Numbered from the stretch's first letter, positions 30,501-40,406 are shown. The stretch is DNA of 53,231 nucleotides from an uncultured Oscillospiraceae bacterium (GCA_934444765.1 CAKSDC010000016.1:1-53231), one strand, 5' to 3'. Translations and numbers: made by a program. The notes: generated by a model from the sequence alone, not told the origin.

Positions 30501-32984
30501 ATGATAAAAAAAGTAATAGCAACCATCACATCTTTGACCATGGCGAGTACTATGTTACTCTCTAATACTGTTGAAGTGGCAAACGCAGTAGAAGTAGACG
30601 AAAACTTTGCACGACTACTACAGTATTCCATGTACTTCTACGATGCTAATATGTGTGGTACACAAGTAAGCGAAAATACTGCGTATTCATGGCGTGGAGA
30701 CTGTCATACTTACGATGCCACTCTACCTTTAGACACCACTAATACTAACCTTACAGAAAGTTTTATCAACCAGTACAAGGACGTATTAGATAGCGACGGA
30801 GACGGTACTGTAGACGTTTCAGGTGGATATCACGACGCAGGCGACCACGTAAAGTTTGGACTTCCAGAAGCCTATACTGGTTCTACTTTAGGTTGGGGCT
30901 ACTATGAATTTAGAGACTCTTACATAAAGACTGGTCAGCAACAACACATAGAAACTCTATTAAGATACGTAAACGACTACTTTATTAGGAGTACTTTTCG
31001 TGATAGCGACGGTAACGTAATAGCATTCTGCTATCAAGTAGGTGACGGCGACATAGACCACAGCTATTGGAACGCTCCAGAAGTTGACGAAATGGAGAGA
31101 AAAGGTTGGTTCGCCACTTCCGAAAAGCCTACTACCGACGTAGTATGTAATACTTCTGCTTCTTTAACTGCTAACTATCTAAACTTTAAGGATACCGACC
31201 CAGAGTATGCTGAACAGTGTTTAGACTACGCCAAAGCACTATTCAAGTTTGCCGACGAAAACGAAAAGTCTGTAGGTGCGTCGGAAGACGGTCCTAAAGG
31301 ATACTACGCTTCTAACAAGTGGGAAGACGACTACTGCTGGGCAGGTGCTTGGTTATATCTTGCTACTGGTGATGAAACTTACATGGACAAGGCTCTAACA
31401 CTATTAGACTACTATGCACCTTCCTGTTGGACGCACTGTTGGAACGACGTTTGGAGTGGTACTATGTGTCTAATAGCAGAAGCTAACGACCAAGTAGGCA
31501 ACGACAAGTTCGTAGATAGATTTATAGAACTTACTGGTAAAAGTCCTTATGAAAATATAAACTTCTGGGGACAGATAGCCGAAACTATCGACAAGTGGAA
31601 AGGCGGTCAAACTGCGACTATCACTAATGGTGGATATGCTTTTCTTAACAAGTGGGGTTCTGCAAGATATAACACGGCTACTCAGCTATTAGCGTACGTC
31701 TACGATAAGCACAACTACGGAAAAGCTGGTGAATACAGTGAATGGGCAAAAGGTCAAATGGACTACCTATTGGGCGATAATCCTTTAGATAGATGTTATG
31801 TAGTAGGTCTTGAAGACTATTCAGTAAAGTATCCACACCACAGAGCCTCTTCTGGACTATCTCGTTGTGAAGATACTTCCGAACAGAAACACGTACTATA
31901 CGGTGCGTTAGTCGGTGGTCCTGACGGAGACGACCAACACGTAGACACTACCGCAGACTACATATATAATGAAGTAACTATAGACTACAACGCAGCATTC
32001 GTAGGAGCTTCTGCTGGTCTGTACGAACTATTCGGCAACGATACCATGCTTCCAGATGAAGACTTCCCACCACAGGAACAGCCTTCCGACGACGATAACA
32101 CTACTGGTACATACTGGGTAGAGGCATTCTGTGTGGATATAGTACAAGATGAACCTAAAACCAGTGAAGTTACTTTCTATGTATGTTCCGATAGTAGCAA
32201 ACCTTCTAAGAACATATCCGTTAGATACTACTTCGATGCTACAGGAATGTCCTCAGTAAGTTCTTCCGATATGGAAATTCGTGAACTATACGACCAAGTA
32301 TCCGCCGAAACTGAACACGATGCGATACTTTCTTCTGAACCTATCAAGTATAAAGATAACATCTACTATGTAGAAATAACTTTTAACGACTACGCTATAG
32401 CAAACTCCAATAAAAAGTATCAGTTTGCTTTAGGCACTTACGCATGGGGCAACTCTTGGAATACCTCCGACGACTGGAGTCATACCGGCATAAAGCAAGA
32501 AACCGACGCTTTTACTGGTACTGTAGAAAAGACTGACTACATATGCGTATACGACAACGGCGTATTAGTAGGCGGTACTGAACCTGACGGTACTACTCCT
32601 GCTGACGTTACTACCACTACTACTACTGATACTTCACAAGATACCACCACTACTACTTCTACTTCCGAAGATACTAATGTCACTACTACTACCACATTTC
32701 AAGAAGATACTACTACTACTACTGATAGTAGCATTAGCACTTCCGATAGTCAAACTGAAACTTCTACCACCTCACAAGTAACGGATACTCTATTAGGGGA
32801 CGTCAACTGTGACCAAAAAGTTTCCACTGCTGACCTATTAGCACTTAAAAAGCACCTATTAGGAATATCGGAACTTAGTGGTCAAGGACTAATAAATGCA
32901 GATATCAATCAAGATGAAAAGGTTTCTACTGCCGACTTGTTAGCACTGAAAAAACATCTATTAGGTATAGAACCTATAGCATAG
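30501..32984 (+). CDS. GH9 endoglucanase with CBM3-like module and type I dockerin
   Basis: This 827-residue secreted cellulase has, in order, a signal peptide (1-29, cut after V-A-N-A); a GH9 catalytic domain (about 32-515) with the D-A-G-D pair at 112-115, the H-H-R motif near 450 and the general acid Glu in N-E-V-T-I-D-Y-N; a CBM3-like beta domain (about 540-690); a Thr-rich linker (about 700-758); and a full type I dockerin (about 762-825) with two D-x-N-x-D calcium loops and two S-T-A-D-L-L-A-L-K-K helices. The GH9-CBM3 pairing is the known processive endoglucanase plan. The dockerin should fix it to a scaffoldin on the cell surface. It is transcribed alone from its own promoter to its own terminator. 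Confidence 0.95.
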   Translation: MIKKVIATITSLTMASTMLLSNTVEVANAVEVDENFARLLQYSMYFYDANMCGTQVSENTAYSWRGDCHTYDATLPLDTTNTNLTESFINQYKDVLDSDGDGTVDVSGGYHDAGDHVKFGLPEAYTGSTLGWGYYEFRDSYIKTGQQQHIETLLRYVNDYFIRSTFRDSDGNVIAFCYQVGDGDIDHSYWNAPEVDEMERKGWFATSEKPTTDVVCNTSASLTANYLNFKDTDPEYAEQCLDYAKALFKFADENEKSVGASEDGPKGYYASNKWEDDYCWAGAWLYLATGDETYMDKALTLLDYYAPSCWTHCWNDVWSGTMCLIAEANDQVGNDKFVDRFIELTGKSPYENINFWGQIAETIDKWKGGQTATITNGGYAFLNKWGSARYNTATQLLAYVYDKHNYGKAGEYSEWAKGQMDYLLGDNPLDRCYVVGLEDYSVKYPHHRASSGLSRCEDTSEQKHVLYGALVGGPDGDDQHVDTTADYIYNEVTIDYNAAFVGASAGLYELFGNDTMLPDEDFPPQEQPSDDDNTTGTYWVEAFCVDIVQDEPKTSEVTFYVCSDSSKPSKNISVRYYFDATGMSSVSSSDMEIRELYDQVSAETEHDAILSSEPIKYKDNIYYVEITFNDYAIANSNKKYQFALGTYAWGNSWNTSDDWSHTGIKQETDAFTGTVEKTDYICVYDNGVLVGGTEPDGTTPADVTTTTTTDTSQDTTTTTSTSEDTNVTTTTTFQEDTTTTTDSSISTSDSQTETSTTSQVTDTLLGDVNCDQKVSTADLLALKKHLLGISELSGQGLINADINQDEKVSTADLLALKKHLLGIEPIA

Positions 32985-33006
32985 GCTATTCGAAAAGTTA
33001 CGGAAT

Positions 33007-33038
33007 ATGGGAACGTTATGTTACAATAACGTTCCCAT
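33007..33038 (+). terminator. Terminator after the GH9 gene
   Basis: A perfect 13-bp stem (33007-33019 with 33026-33038) is followed by GTTATATTTT. Confidence 0.88.
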
Positions 33039-33106
33039 GTTATATTTTAAACTTCCAAAAACTGTAACATATTGATGGGTTAGCCTAAAAAAATCCTATT
33101 TTTACC

Positions 33107-33135
33107 TTGAATACTATTGAATTTTGTGGTATAAT
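33107..33135 (+). promoter_or_regulatory. Promoter of the solute-binding protein operon
   Basis: TTGAAT (33107-33112), a 17-base spacer and TATAAT (33130-33135) give a leader of about 80 bases with a small hairpin (GTTACT...AGTAAC, 33199-33214) next to the start. Confidence 0.78.
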
Positions 33136-33222
33136 TACTACTATAAGAACACATTCTATCTATTAAGTTAGAAGATATATGAAAGTGGGTGAAGTCTGTT
33201 ACTACAAAGTAACGGCATAATT

Positions 33223-34695
33223 ATGAATTTAAAGATGACCAAAATACTATCCCTACTAATGGTGGGAACTCTTTCTGCTACTATGCTAAGCTCTTGCAAT
33301 GCTAAACAAGATGAACATGGTCTTGATGCAGAAAACCCTATTACTATCAACATATGGCACTACTACAACGGTATTCAACAGAGTAAGTTCGACGAGTTAG
33401 TAAACGAATTTAACGAAACTGTAGGATACGAAAAAGGCATTATATTAGAAACCGAAGCAAGCAGTAGCATTTCGGAATTAGCCGATAGCGTAGTAGCCTC
33501 TATGGAAGGTCAAGTGGGTGCAGAAGAACCACCTAACATATTTGCTTCTTATCTTGAAACTGCTTATATAATAGATAAAATGGGATACGTTGCCGATATG
33601 AAACCATACTTCACAGATGAAGAACTTTCAGAATACGTAGACGACTATCTTCAAGAAGGTATATTAGGTAACGAAGATAGTCTAAAAATATTCCCTGTAG
33701 CTAAAAGTACCGAAGTAATGATACTAAATCTTACTGACTGGCAACCGTTCGCAGACGCTACAGGCGTAACTACTGACGATTTGACCACATGGGAAGACCT
33801 AAATTCAGTAGCTGAAAAGTACTATAACTATACTGACGCTCTTACTCCCGATGTTCCTAACGACGGTAAAGCGTTCTTTGGTAGAGACTCCACGGCTAAC
33901 TATATGGTAATAGGTGCTAAACAACTCGGTTATGAATACGTAACTATAGACGGCGATACCGTACAACCTTACTTTGACGAAACCGCTCTAAGAAGACTTT
34001 GGGATAACTACTATGTACCTTATGTTAAAGGTTACTATACTGCTCAAAGCAAGTTTAGAAGTGACGACGCTAAAATAGGTAACATTATAGCGTTAATAGG
34101 TTCTACTACCAGTTCGGTATACTATCCAACTTCGGTAACTATAAACGATGACTATACATATCCTATCGAAAGTTTAGTACTTCCTATACCTAACTTCAAA
34201 GATACTGACCCTTATATAGTACAACAAGGTGCAGGCTTTGTAGTTAAAAAGGCAGACGAAAAGACCGAATATGCTTGCTCGGTATTCTTAAAGTGGTTTA
34301 CCGACGTTCAAAGAAATATAGACTTTTCTATCGGTTCGGGATACTTACCAGTTAAAAAAGACGCTAACGACTATGATACTATAATGGATATAAACTCTAA
34401 AAGTTCTCAACCTATGGAAGATATATTAGTTAGCACTATAGACGTAGCTTTAAACGAAATATCACACTCTAAACTATACACCAACAGACCTTATAACCAT
34501 TCCGATACTGTTAGAAATCTTTTAGAAGAGGCTATTAGCGATGAAGCAAAGGCTACCTATGAAGAGGCTTGGAATAAAATCAACTCAGGTCAAGACTACA
34601 ACAAGGTTATAGAAGAATATACTAATGATGATGCCTTTAACCAGTGGTTAGAAAACTTTAAAACCAACTTAACAGAAACAGTAACTGCTGAATAG
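33223..34695 (+). CDS. Extracellular solute-binding lipoprotein (family 1 type)
   Basis: This 490-residue protein has a lipoprotein signal with lipobox L-S-S-C (about 22-25). The body resembles family 1 sugar-binding proteins: I-N-I-W-H-Y-Y-N-G, F-D-E-L-V-N-E-F-N, P-N-I-F-A-S-Y, G-A-G-F-V-V-K, and a ligand-binding end. No ABC permease gene is near. The next gene, 27 bases downstream, encodes a Cache-GGDEF-EAL protein. I therefore infer a sensory role: the ligand-loaded protein may report to that enzyme rather than to a transporter. The ATG at 33223 has no clear Shine-Dalgarno site; a hairpin sits in its place, which may control translation. Confidence 0.82.
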   Translation: MNLKMTKILSLLMVGTLSATMLSSCNAKQDEHGLDAENPITINIWHYYNGIQQSKFDELVNEFNETVGYEKGIILETEASSSISELADSVVASMEGQVGAEEPPNIFASYLETAYIIDKMGYVADMKPYFTDEELSEYVDDYLQEGILGNEDSLKIFPVAKSTEVMILNLTDWQPFADATGVTTDDLTTWEDLNSVAEKYYNYTDALTPDVPNDGKAFFGRDSTANYMVIGAKQLGYEYVTIDGDTVQPYFDETALRRLWDNYYVPYVKGYYTAQSKFRSDDAKIGNIIALIGSTTSSVYYPTSVTINDDYTYPIESLVLPIPNFKDTDPYIVQQGAGFVVKKADEKTEYACSVFLKWFTDVQRNIDFSIGSGYLPVKKDANDYDTIMDINSKSSQPMEDILVSTIDVALNEISHSKLYTNRPYNHSDTVRNLLEEAISDEAKATYEEAWNKINSGQDYNKVIEEYTNDDAFNQWLENFKTNLTETVTAE

Positions 34696-34722
34696 TTCCA
34701 ACCATCTTATTGGAGGATATGT

Positions 34723-37700
34723 ATGGAAAAAAATTCTAAAGACGGTCAAAAACATAATAAAAAAAAGACAGGAATATTTTTAAAAATATTCCTGCCTATG
34801 GTACTGTTAGTAATATTACAGTTGATAGCGTTTTTGTTAATATCTGTATTCAGTGGAGAGTTTTCATACGTTAAAGATTATGCTAACGACGTACTAATAG
34901 AAAAGACTAAAAACAGAACTAACTATGTAGAAAGTCAACTACAACAGAAGACTGCTTTAGTCTCCGAAACTGCAACCGAAATAGATAGCATCATAGCTGA
35001 TATTCTACAAGAAGAAAACGCTACTATAGACGATATAGCTACCAATAAAGAACTAAACAACAAAATTATAGAACAGACTTCCGATAACTTAATATCTTTA
35101 CTTAGACGTGACTTAGTAAACGATGCCTATATCATTCTTGATACTAAAAATTTATACGATAACGACGCTAAAGCGTGCATGGTTATTAGAGACTATGACC
35201 CTAATAACAACTCTATCAATAGTAATTCCGACTTACTCGTAGAAGTCGGTAGTTCCTCTATAGCCAATACGTTCGGTGCTACCCTCGATTCAGAATGGGC
35301 TTGTAACCTATCTATAGACGATACCGAAACGTTCGACTTTTACAACAAAACCATAGCCACTGCACGTGAAAATCCTGATGCTAACCTGTCCGACTTAGGA
35401 TATTGGAGTACTCTATCATCACTATCACGTTCTACAGACCCAAGCCTAAAGTACACCGTTCCACTAATAGATAAAGAAGGCAACGTATACGGTGTAGTAG
35501 GTATAGGACTATTAGCAAAATCTATAATAAAAAACATTCCATCTAACGACTTTCTTTCTGAGAGTGCCTGTTATGTACTATGTGCCGATACTAATCTAAA
35601 TGGAGAATATTCCATAGTGTTACACTCTGGAGCGATATTTTCAAGATTGGTAGATAACACCGAAACTATTAGTAAACATCATACTGCAAGCAAAGACAAC
35701 AAAGAAATATTAGAGTTTAACTATAGCAACGACGTTGAAACTATAGGTATAGTTAAAAATATTAGCCTATACAATCAAAGTTCGCCATACTACGATGAAG
35801 ATTGGGCTTTGGTATGTGTAGCGGACAAAAAAAGTGTTATAGCAATATATACTATGTTAGTAAAAACCTTTGTAATATCTTCTTTGATATCAGCAGTCAT
35901 TGGATTTATTATAGTAATAATAATCAGTAAGAGTATAACCAAGCCTATATATAACGTAATAGATACCTTAGATACTAACAATCAATACGACGGTATTATA
36001 AAGTTCGACGCTACAGATATCTCCGAAATAGACAGACTAACCACTGCTATTACTAAACTACAGATTAACGTAAAAGAATATTCTTCTAAAGTTTCAAAGA
36101 TAATATCCATGGTAGACGTTGGTATTGGCGTATTCATGTATGATGATACTAATAATAGTGTGTTCGTCGGTAGAAGTCTAACCGAACTACTGCACTTTAA
36201 AGAACTTCCTAAAGAGGATATATATATTCCTTTAGAAGAGTTTATCAAAAACGTTTCTAAAGTAGACTATAGCGGAGAAGTAATTCGTACCATAATAAGA
36301 CTAATAGACGATAAATCTTCCAATAATACCAACGTTACTAAAACGTTCAACGTCAAGGAAGTCATTAACACTAAATGGTTTAAACTTACTATCAATAAAG
36401 AAGGTACTAACATAATAGGTGTAATTCAAGACGTTACCAGCGTAATATTAGAAAAGAAGAAGATTGAATATGAAAGAGACTATGATACTACTACCGGACT
36501 TCTCAACAGACGTGCATACTACAAACGAGTAGAAGAAAAGTTCAATCACCCTGAGGACTTAAAAGTATCTGCATTTATGATGTGGGACTTAGACAATCTA
36601 AAGTATATCAACGATACATACGGTCATGACTTTGGCGACGACTACATAAAGACCGCTGCTAACGTATTCAAGCAGTTTAAAGACTATGGCGGTGTAGTAT
36701 GTAGAATGTCTGGTGATGAATTTAATATGTTACTAACTGGTTTCGACTCCAAAGAAGAAATTCTTGAAGTCGTGGACTGTGTTAGAAATAATCTATTAAA
36801 AAGTTACTGTCTACTACCAGACGGTACTCACTTTAAGATTAGGGCAAGTAGTGGTATAGCGTTTTACCCTTACGACTCACAGTCCTATGATATGTTAATG
36901 AAGTACGCCGACTTTGCTATGTATACTATAAAACACTCTACTAAGGGTGCTATGGCTCAGTTTGATATGTCAACATACAATAAAGACTCCATACTAATTA
37001 CAGGTATAGAGGAAATGAACCGTGTAATAGATGAAAGTAGCATCAAGTATGCATATCAAATAATTATGAACGTTAAAGATGGCGAAGTATATGGTTATGA
37101 AGCTCTTATGCGACCACAATCCACTATATTTAAATCGCCTTTAGAATTGATTAGAATAGCTAAAACGTGTGCTAAACTCTACGAAATAGAACGTCTTACT
37201 TGGTTAGAGGCTATCAAGCCATTCCACGAAGCTATCCAAAACGGAACTATCAAAAAAGATACTAAGGTGTTCGTAAACTCTATATCCAACTGTATTATCA
37301 GCAAAAAGGACGTAACCACTGTAGAGACCAACTATTCCGACATACTAAGTAATATAGTTATGGAAATTCTTGAGAGTGAACAGGCTAACAGTGACTACAT
37401 TAAAGCCAAACAGGAAACGATTAAAAAGTGGCACTCTATGATAGCCCTTGACGACTTTGGTAGTGGTTACAATAGCGAATATACTCTAATCACACTAAAT
37501 CCTAACGTTATAAAGATAGACCGTTCCATAATAAGTGGTTGCGATAACGATATCAGCAGAAAGAATATAATAGCCAGTCTAACACAGATTTCCAAACAAA
37601 GAGGCGTATTGGTACTCGCTGAAGGTGTAGAAACACTTCAAGAACTCACCACCGTTATGGAATGCGGTGTAGACTTAGTACAAGGTTACTTTGTAAGCAG

Positions 37701-37782
37701 ACCAGTATTTGAGTTTACCGACGTTCCCGACTACGTTAAGCAAACGGTAAACAACATCAATCGTGCCATAAAGGATAATTAA
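34723..37782 (+). CDS. Membrane Cache-GGDEF-EAL protein (cyclic di-GMP turnover)
   Basis: This 1019-residue protein has a membrane segment at about 17-46, an outside double-Cache-like region (about 47-375), a second segment (about 380-405), a HAMP/PAS-like linker (to about 575), GGDEF (about 580-745) and EAL (about 755-1005). The cyclase motif reads S-G-D-E-F, a variant often active, after D-L-D-N-L-K-Y-I-N-D. The EAL domain keeps E-A-L-M-R, V-N-S-I-S-N, D-D-F-G-S-G-Y, V-I-K-I-D-R, A-E-G-V-E-T and V-Q-G-Y, so phosphodiesterase activity is expected. GGAGG precedes the ATG. It shares an operon with the solute-binding lipoprotein, likely its input. Confidence 0.9.
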   Translation: MEKNSKDGQKHNKKKTGIFLKIFLPMVLLVILQLIAFLLISVFSGEFSYVKDYANDVLIEKTKNRTNYVESQLQQKTALVSETATEIDSIIADILQEENATIDDIATNKELNNKIIEQTSDNLISLLRRDLVNDAYIILDTKNLYDNDAKACMVIRDYDPNNNSINSNSDLLVEVGSSSIANTFGATLDSEWACNLSIDDTETFDFYNKTIATARENPDANLSDLGYWSTLSSLSRSTDPSLKYTVPLIDKEGNVYGVVGIGLLAKSIIKNIPSNDFLSESACYVLCADTNLNGEYSIVLHSGAIFSRLVDNTETISKHHTASKDNKEILEFNYSNDVETIGIVKNISLYNQSSPYYDEDWALVCVADKKSVIAIYTMLVKTFVISSLISAVIGFIIVIIISKSITKPIYNVIDTLDTNNQYDGIIKFDATDISEIDRLTTAITKLQINVKEYSSKVSKIISMVDVGIGVFMYDDTNNSVFVGRSLTELLHFKELPKEDIYIPLEEFIKNVSKVDYSGEVIRTIIRLIDDKSSNNTNVTKTFNVKEVINTKWFKLTINKEGTNIIGVIQDVTSVILEKKKIEYERDYDTTTGLLNRRAYYKRVEEKFNHPEDLKVSAFMMWDLDNLKYINDTYGHDFGDDYIKTAANVFKQFKDYGGVVCRMSGDEFNMLLTGFDSKEEILEVVDCVRNNLLKSYCLLPDGTHFKIRASSGIAFYPYDSQSYDMLMKYADFAMYTIKHSTKGAMAQFDMSTYNKDSILITGIEEMNRVIDESSIKYAYQIIMNVKDGEVYGYEALMRPQSTIFKSPLELIRIAKTCAKLYEIERLTWLEAIKPFHEAIQNGTIKKDTKVFVNSISNCIISKKDVTTVETNYSDILSNIVMEILESEQANSDYIKAKQETIKKWHSMIALDDFGSGYNSEYTLITLNPNVIKIDRSIISGCDNDISRKNIIASLTQISKQRGVLVLAEGVETLQELTTVMECGVDLVQGYFVSRPVFEFTDVPDYVKQTVNNINRAIKDN

Positions 37783-37787
37783 TCCAT

Positions 37788-37816
37788 TTGACATACTAAC
37801 CGATTAATGATATTAT
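37788..37816 (+). promoter_or_regulatory. Promoter of the DUF4430/toroid operon
   Basis: TTGACA (37788-37793), a 17-base spacer and TATTAT (37811-37816) lie upstream of the hairpin at 37831-37867. Confidence 0.72.
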
Positions 37817-37830
37817 TATCATAGAATATT

Positions 37831-37867
37831 AAAAGAACGTCTACACCATATAGTAAGACGTTCTTTT
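37831..37867 (+). terminator. Terminator-like hairpin, possible attenuator
   Basis: A perfect 12-bp stem (37831-37842 with 37856-37867) contains AAAAGAACGTCT and has a 13-base loop. It can end the GGDEF-EAL transcript, but it lies after the promoter at 37788-37816, so it also sits in the leader of the gene at 37899. Confidence 0.75.
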
Positions 37868-37898
37868 CTAACTAATAACCTTGGAGGTGTTCGTTTAA

Positions 37899-39155
37899 TT
37901 GAACTCTGTCACTAAGTATATAAAGCAGAATTTAAAGTATATAGTTCCCGTAGTAGTGCTGATAGTAGTAATAGTAGCCTCTATACTTAACATAAAAGTA
38001 TACAAGCCGAATACTAAACTCACTACCGATAACTTCAACGCTGTGGACTATAAAGACTATTCAGGAAGCATAACCATAGACGGTACTTGTGATGACTTTA
38101 CTTATCAATGGTACTATTCTAAAGATATGCTTACAGACTGCAAAAGTACCGACTTACACTTAATATCCACTAAAGAGTACAACTCCATAGTAGAAGACGC
38201 TCTACCTAATGGATACTATAGCGTATATAGGTTTTCAGAAAATTTGAACCTAAACGGCATACCTACATTAACTATATATATTCCTAAAAAAGACATATCC
38301 AATCTAAGACTATATACTATAGATACTACTAATAACAGTATTAACGAAGTAAAGACTGCTTGCAATAGCACTAAAGACGGATACTCTATTACCTATTCTG
38401 TAAATGATACTAATAGTATATACGTAGTCTATGCAGACTATCAAACTCAAACGGATACTACTACTATCGATACTACTTCAACGACTACAACCACTACTAT
38501 TAGTACTACCTCTAAAGATACTACTCAGACTACCACCGTTACAGAAAACTCCACGACTACCAATATAAGTTCTAACACTACACAAGATACTACTATCGCA
38601 ACCACTACAGAACCACAAACGTTAGATACTACTACTCAACCTACACAAGATGACTACTTAACAGACCCTATTCCAGAAGGTCAGCCTCTACCAGTAGAAC
38701 CTGAAGAGGTTACTATAGAGTATCAAGACTATTACACGTGCTATCTAACCATAGTATGTAATACCATTCTTGACAATATGGACGAACTATCGGAAGACAA
38801 AATATCCTATGTACCAGAAGACGGAACTATATATCCACGTCAAGAAGTCATATTCTATGAGGGCGAAAGTGTATACGACCTACTCGCAAGAGAGACCGAA
38901 AAGTATGGCATTCAAATGGAGGTTACGTTCACACCGATGTATAATTCGGTATATGTAGAGGGCATTAACAATCTATATGAGTTCGACTGTGGAAGTCTTT
39001 CAGGTTGGACTTACTCAGTAAACGGTTGGTTTCCTAACTATGGTTGTAGTAGATACTCTTTACTACAGGGCGATGAGGTAATATTCAGTTACACTTGTAA
39101 CCTTGGAGAAGACGTAGGAAACACTTCCGATAGTATTCAAAGTTCAATAGAATAG
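37899..39155 (+). CDS. Membrane-anchored protein with DUF4430 (transcobalamin C-terminal-like) domain
   Basis: This 418-residue protein has one N-terminal membrane segment (about 14-31), an outside beta domain (about 45-180), a Thr-rich linker (about 185-260), and a DUF4430 domain at about 285-405. The DUF4430 signature is C-G-S-L-S-G-W-T-Y-S-V-N-G-W-F-P, then Q-G-D-E-V-I-F-S-Y-T-C-N-L-G-E-D-V-G. DUF4430 is the beta domain of intrinsic factor and transcobalamin and also occurs in bacterial surface proteins. The start is TTG, with GGAGG 11 bases upstream. The next gene encodes an alpha/alpha-toroid protein, the other half of the transcobalamin plan. The ligand is unknown. Confidence 0.8.
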   Translation: MNSVTKYIKQNLKYIVPVVVLIVVIVASILNIKVYKPNTKLTTDNFNAVDYKDYSGSITIDGTCDDFTYQWYYSKDMLTDCKSTDLHLISTKEYNSIVEDALPNGYYSVYRFSENLNLNGIPTLTIYIPKKDISNLRLYTIDTTNNSINEVKTACNSTKDGYSITYSVNDTNSIYVVYADYQTQTDTTTIDTTSTTTTTTISTTSKDTTQTTTVTENSTTTNISSNTTQDTTIATTTEPQTLDTTTQPTQDDYLTDPIPEGQPLPVEPEEVTIEYQDYYTCYLTIVCNTILDNMDELSEDKISYVPEDGTIYPRQEVIFYEGESVYDLLARETEKYGIQMEVTFTPMYNSVYVEGINNLYEFDCGSLSGWTYSVNGWFPNYGCSRYSLLQGDEVIFSYTCNLGEDVGNTSDSIQSSIE

Positions 39156-39176
39156 CACAGTAAGGAGACTATTAAT

Positions 39177-40406
39177 ATGTTTAAAAAATCGATAGTGTAC
39201 GCATCATGTTTGCTATTAGCATTACAGATAGTACCTAATATACGAGTATCTCAAACTATAGAAGTTTCAGCAGATACAGTTCAAAATAACTACGATATAA
39301 ATACTCTAACTGAACAGATATCTAACTATATGTTAAGTACGGTTAGCAATCCAGTACACTCATCTATAGGTGGAGAATGGGTCGTAATACAGTTAGCACG
39401 TTCGGAAAACCTCACCCCTGAATATACAGCGTCGTATCTTAAAAGTTTAGATGAAACTCTTAATAATACTAACGGAGTACTAAGTACTACAAAATCCACA
39501 GAGTATGCAAGAGTTATAATAGCACTATCATGTTTAGGTATAGACGCTTCTAACTATACCACTGCTGACGGAAACTCTTATAACTTAACTTCCCCACTGG
39601 CAGACTTCAACTTTGTAAAAAAACAAGGCATAAACGGAGCGATATACTCTTTAATAGCCTTAGATACTAATAACTATACTATACCTACTAACTTAAACGA
39701 TACTATTCAGACTACAAGAGACGGAATAATAGAGTATATTATCAGTCAAAAGTTAGATACTGGCGGTTGGAACTTAACGGGTAGTATCGCAGACGTGGAT
39801 ATAACCGCTATGACTATACAAGCACTATCTCCATACTATAACACTAATCAAGAAGTACACTCTGCTATAGATGAGGCTTTAACAGTACTATCCGATATGC
39901 AACTACCTGACGGCGGATACTCTTCTTTAGGTAACGAAAACTCCGAAAGTGTAGCACAAGTACTATGTGCATTGTGTTCATTGGGAATAAATCCTGCTAC
40001 TGATGAACGATATATCAAAGGTCAAAACTGGTTAGTATCCAACTTAATGGAAAACTATGCTATATCGGACGAAACTAATAATACCCTATCGTTTAGTCAC
40101 TTGCCAAATGGAGAAGTAAATCAGGTAGCCACAGAACAGGTAGGATATTCCTTAACCGCTTACTACAGACTATTAAATGGTAAGTCATGGCTATACGACT
40201 GTACTCCTACTAAAGAATATACTATTGGAGATATCAATCAAGACGGAAAAGTTTCTACTGCCGATTTGATACTGCTAAAAAAGTCACTGTTAGCCTCTAC
40301 CACACTAAACGACGTTCAAAAGTTATCAGCGGATATAAATAGTGACGGAAAAGTTTCCACTGCTGATTTGATACTATTAAAAAAACGTCTGCTTGGCATA
40401 GAATAG
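39177..40406 (+). CDS. Secreted alpha/alpha-toroid (prenyltransferase-like) protein with type I dockerin
   Basis: This 409-residue protein has a signal peptide (about 1-32). A region of toroid repeats (about 45-335) follows, with the squalene-cyclase/prenyltransferase pattern: K-L-D-T-G-G-W-N-L, D-V-D-I-T-A-M-T-I-Q-A-L, L-P-D-G-G-Y-S-S-L, E-S-V-A-Q-V-L-C-A-L. It ends in a full type I dockerin (about 345-408: D-I-N-Q-D-G-K-V-S-T-A-D-L-I-L-L-K-K, then D-I-N-S-D-G-K-V). AAGGAG precedes the ATG; the gap to the DUF4430 gene is 21 bases. In transcobalamin and intrinsic factor this toroid and DUF4430 form one corrinoid-binding protein; here they are split. Enzyme activity is unlikely outside the cell. 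Confidence 0.82.
   Translation: MFKKSIVYASCLLLALQIVPNIRVSQTIEVSADTVQNNYDINTLTEQISNYMLSTVSNPVHSSIGGEWVVIQLARSENLTPEYTASYLKSLDETLNNTNGVLSTTKSTEYARVIIALSCLGIDASNYTTADGNSYNLTSPLADFNFVKKQGINGAIYSLIALDTNNYTIPTNLNDTIQTTRDGIIEYIISQKLDTGGWNLTGSIADVDITAMTIQALSPYYNTNQEVHSAIDEALTVLSDMQLPDGGYSSLGNENSESVAQVLCALCSLGINPATDERYIKGQNWLVSNLMENYAISDETNNTLSFSHLPNGEVNQVATEQVGYSLTAYYRLLNGKSWLYDCTPTKEYTIGDINQDGKVSTADLILLKKSLLASTTLNDVQKLSADINSDGKVSTADLILLKKRLLGIE

Noticed and set aside
33136..33222. Cyclic di-GMP riboswitch before the solute-binding gene
   Set aside because: The conserved GEMM core motifs were not found in the 80-base leader.
37817..37898. Cobalamin riboswitch before the DUF4430 gene
   Set aside because: The leader is far too short and no B12-box-like sequence is seen.
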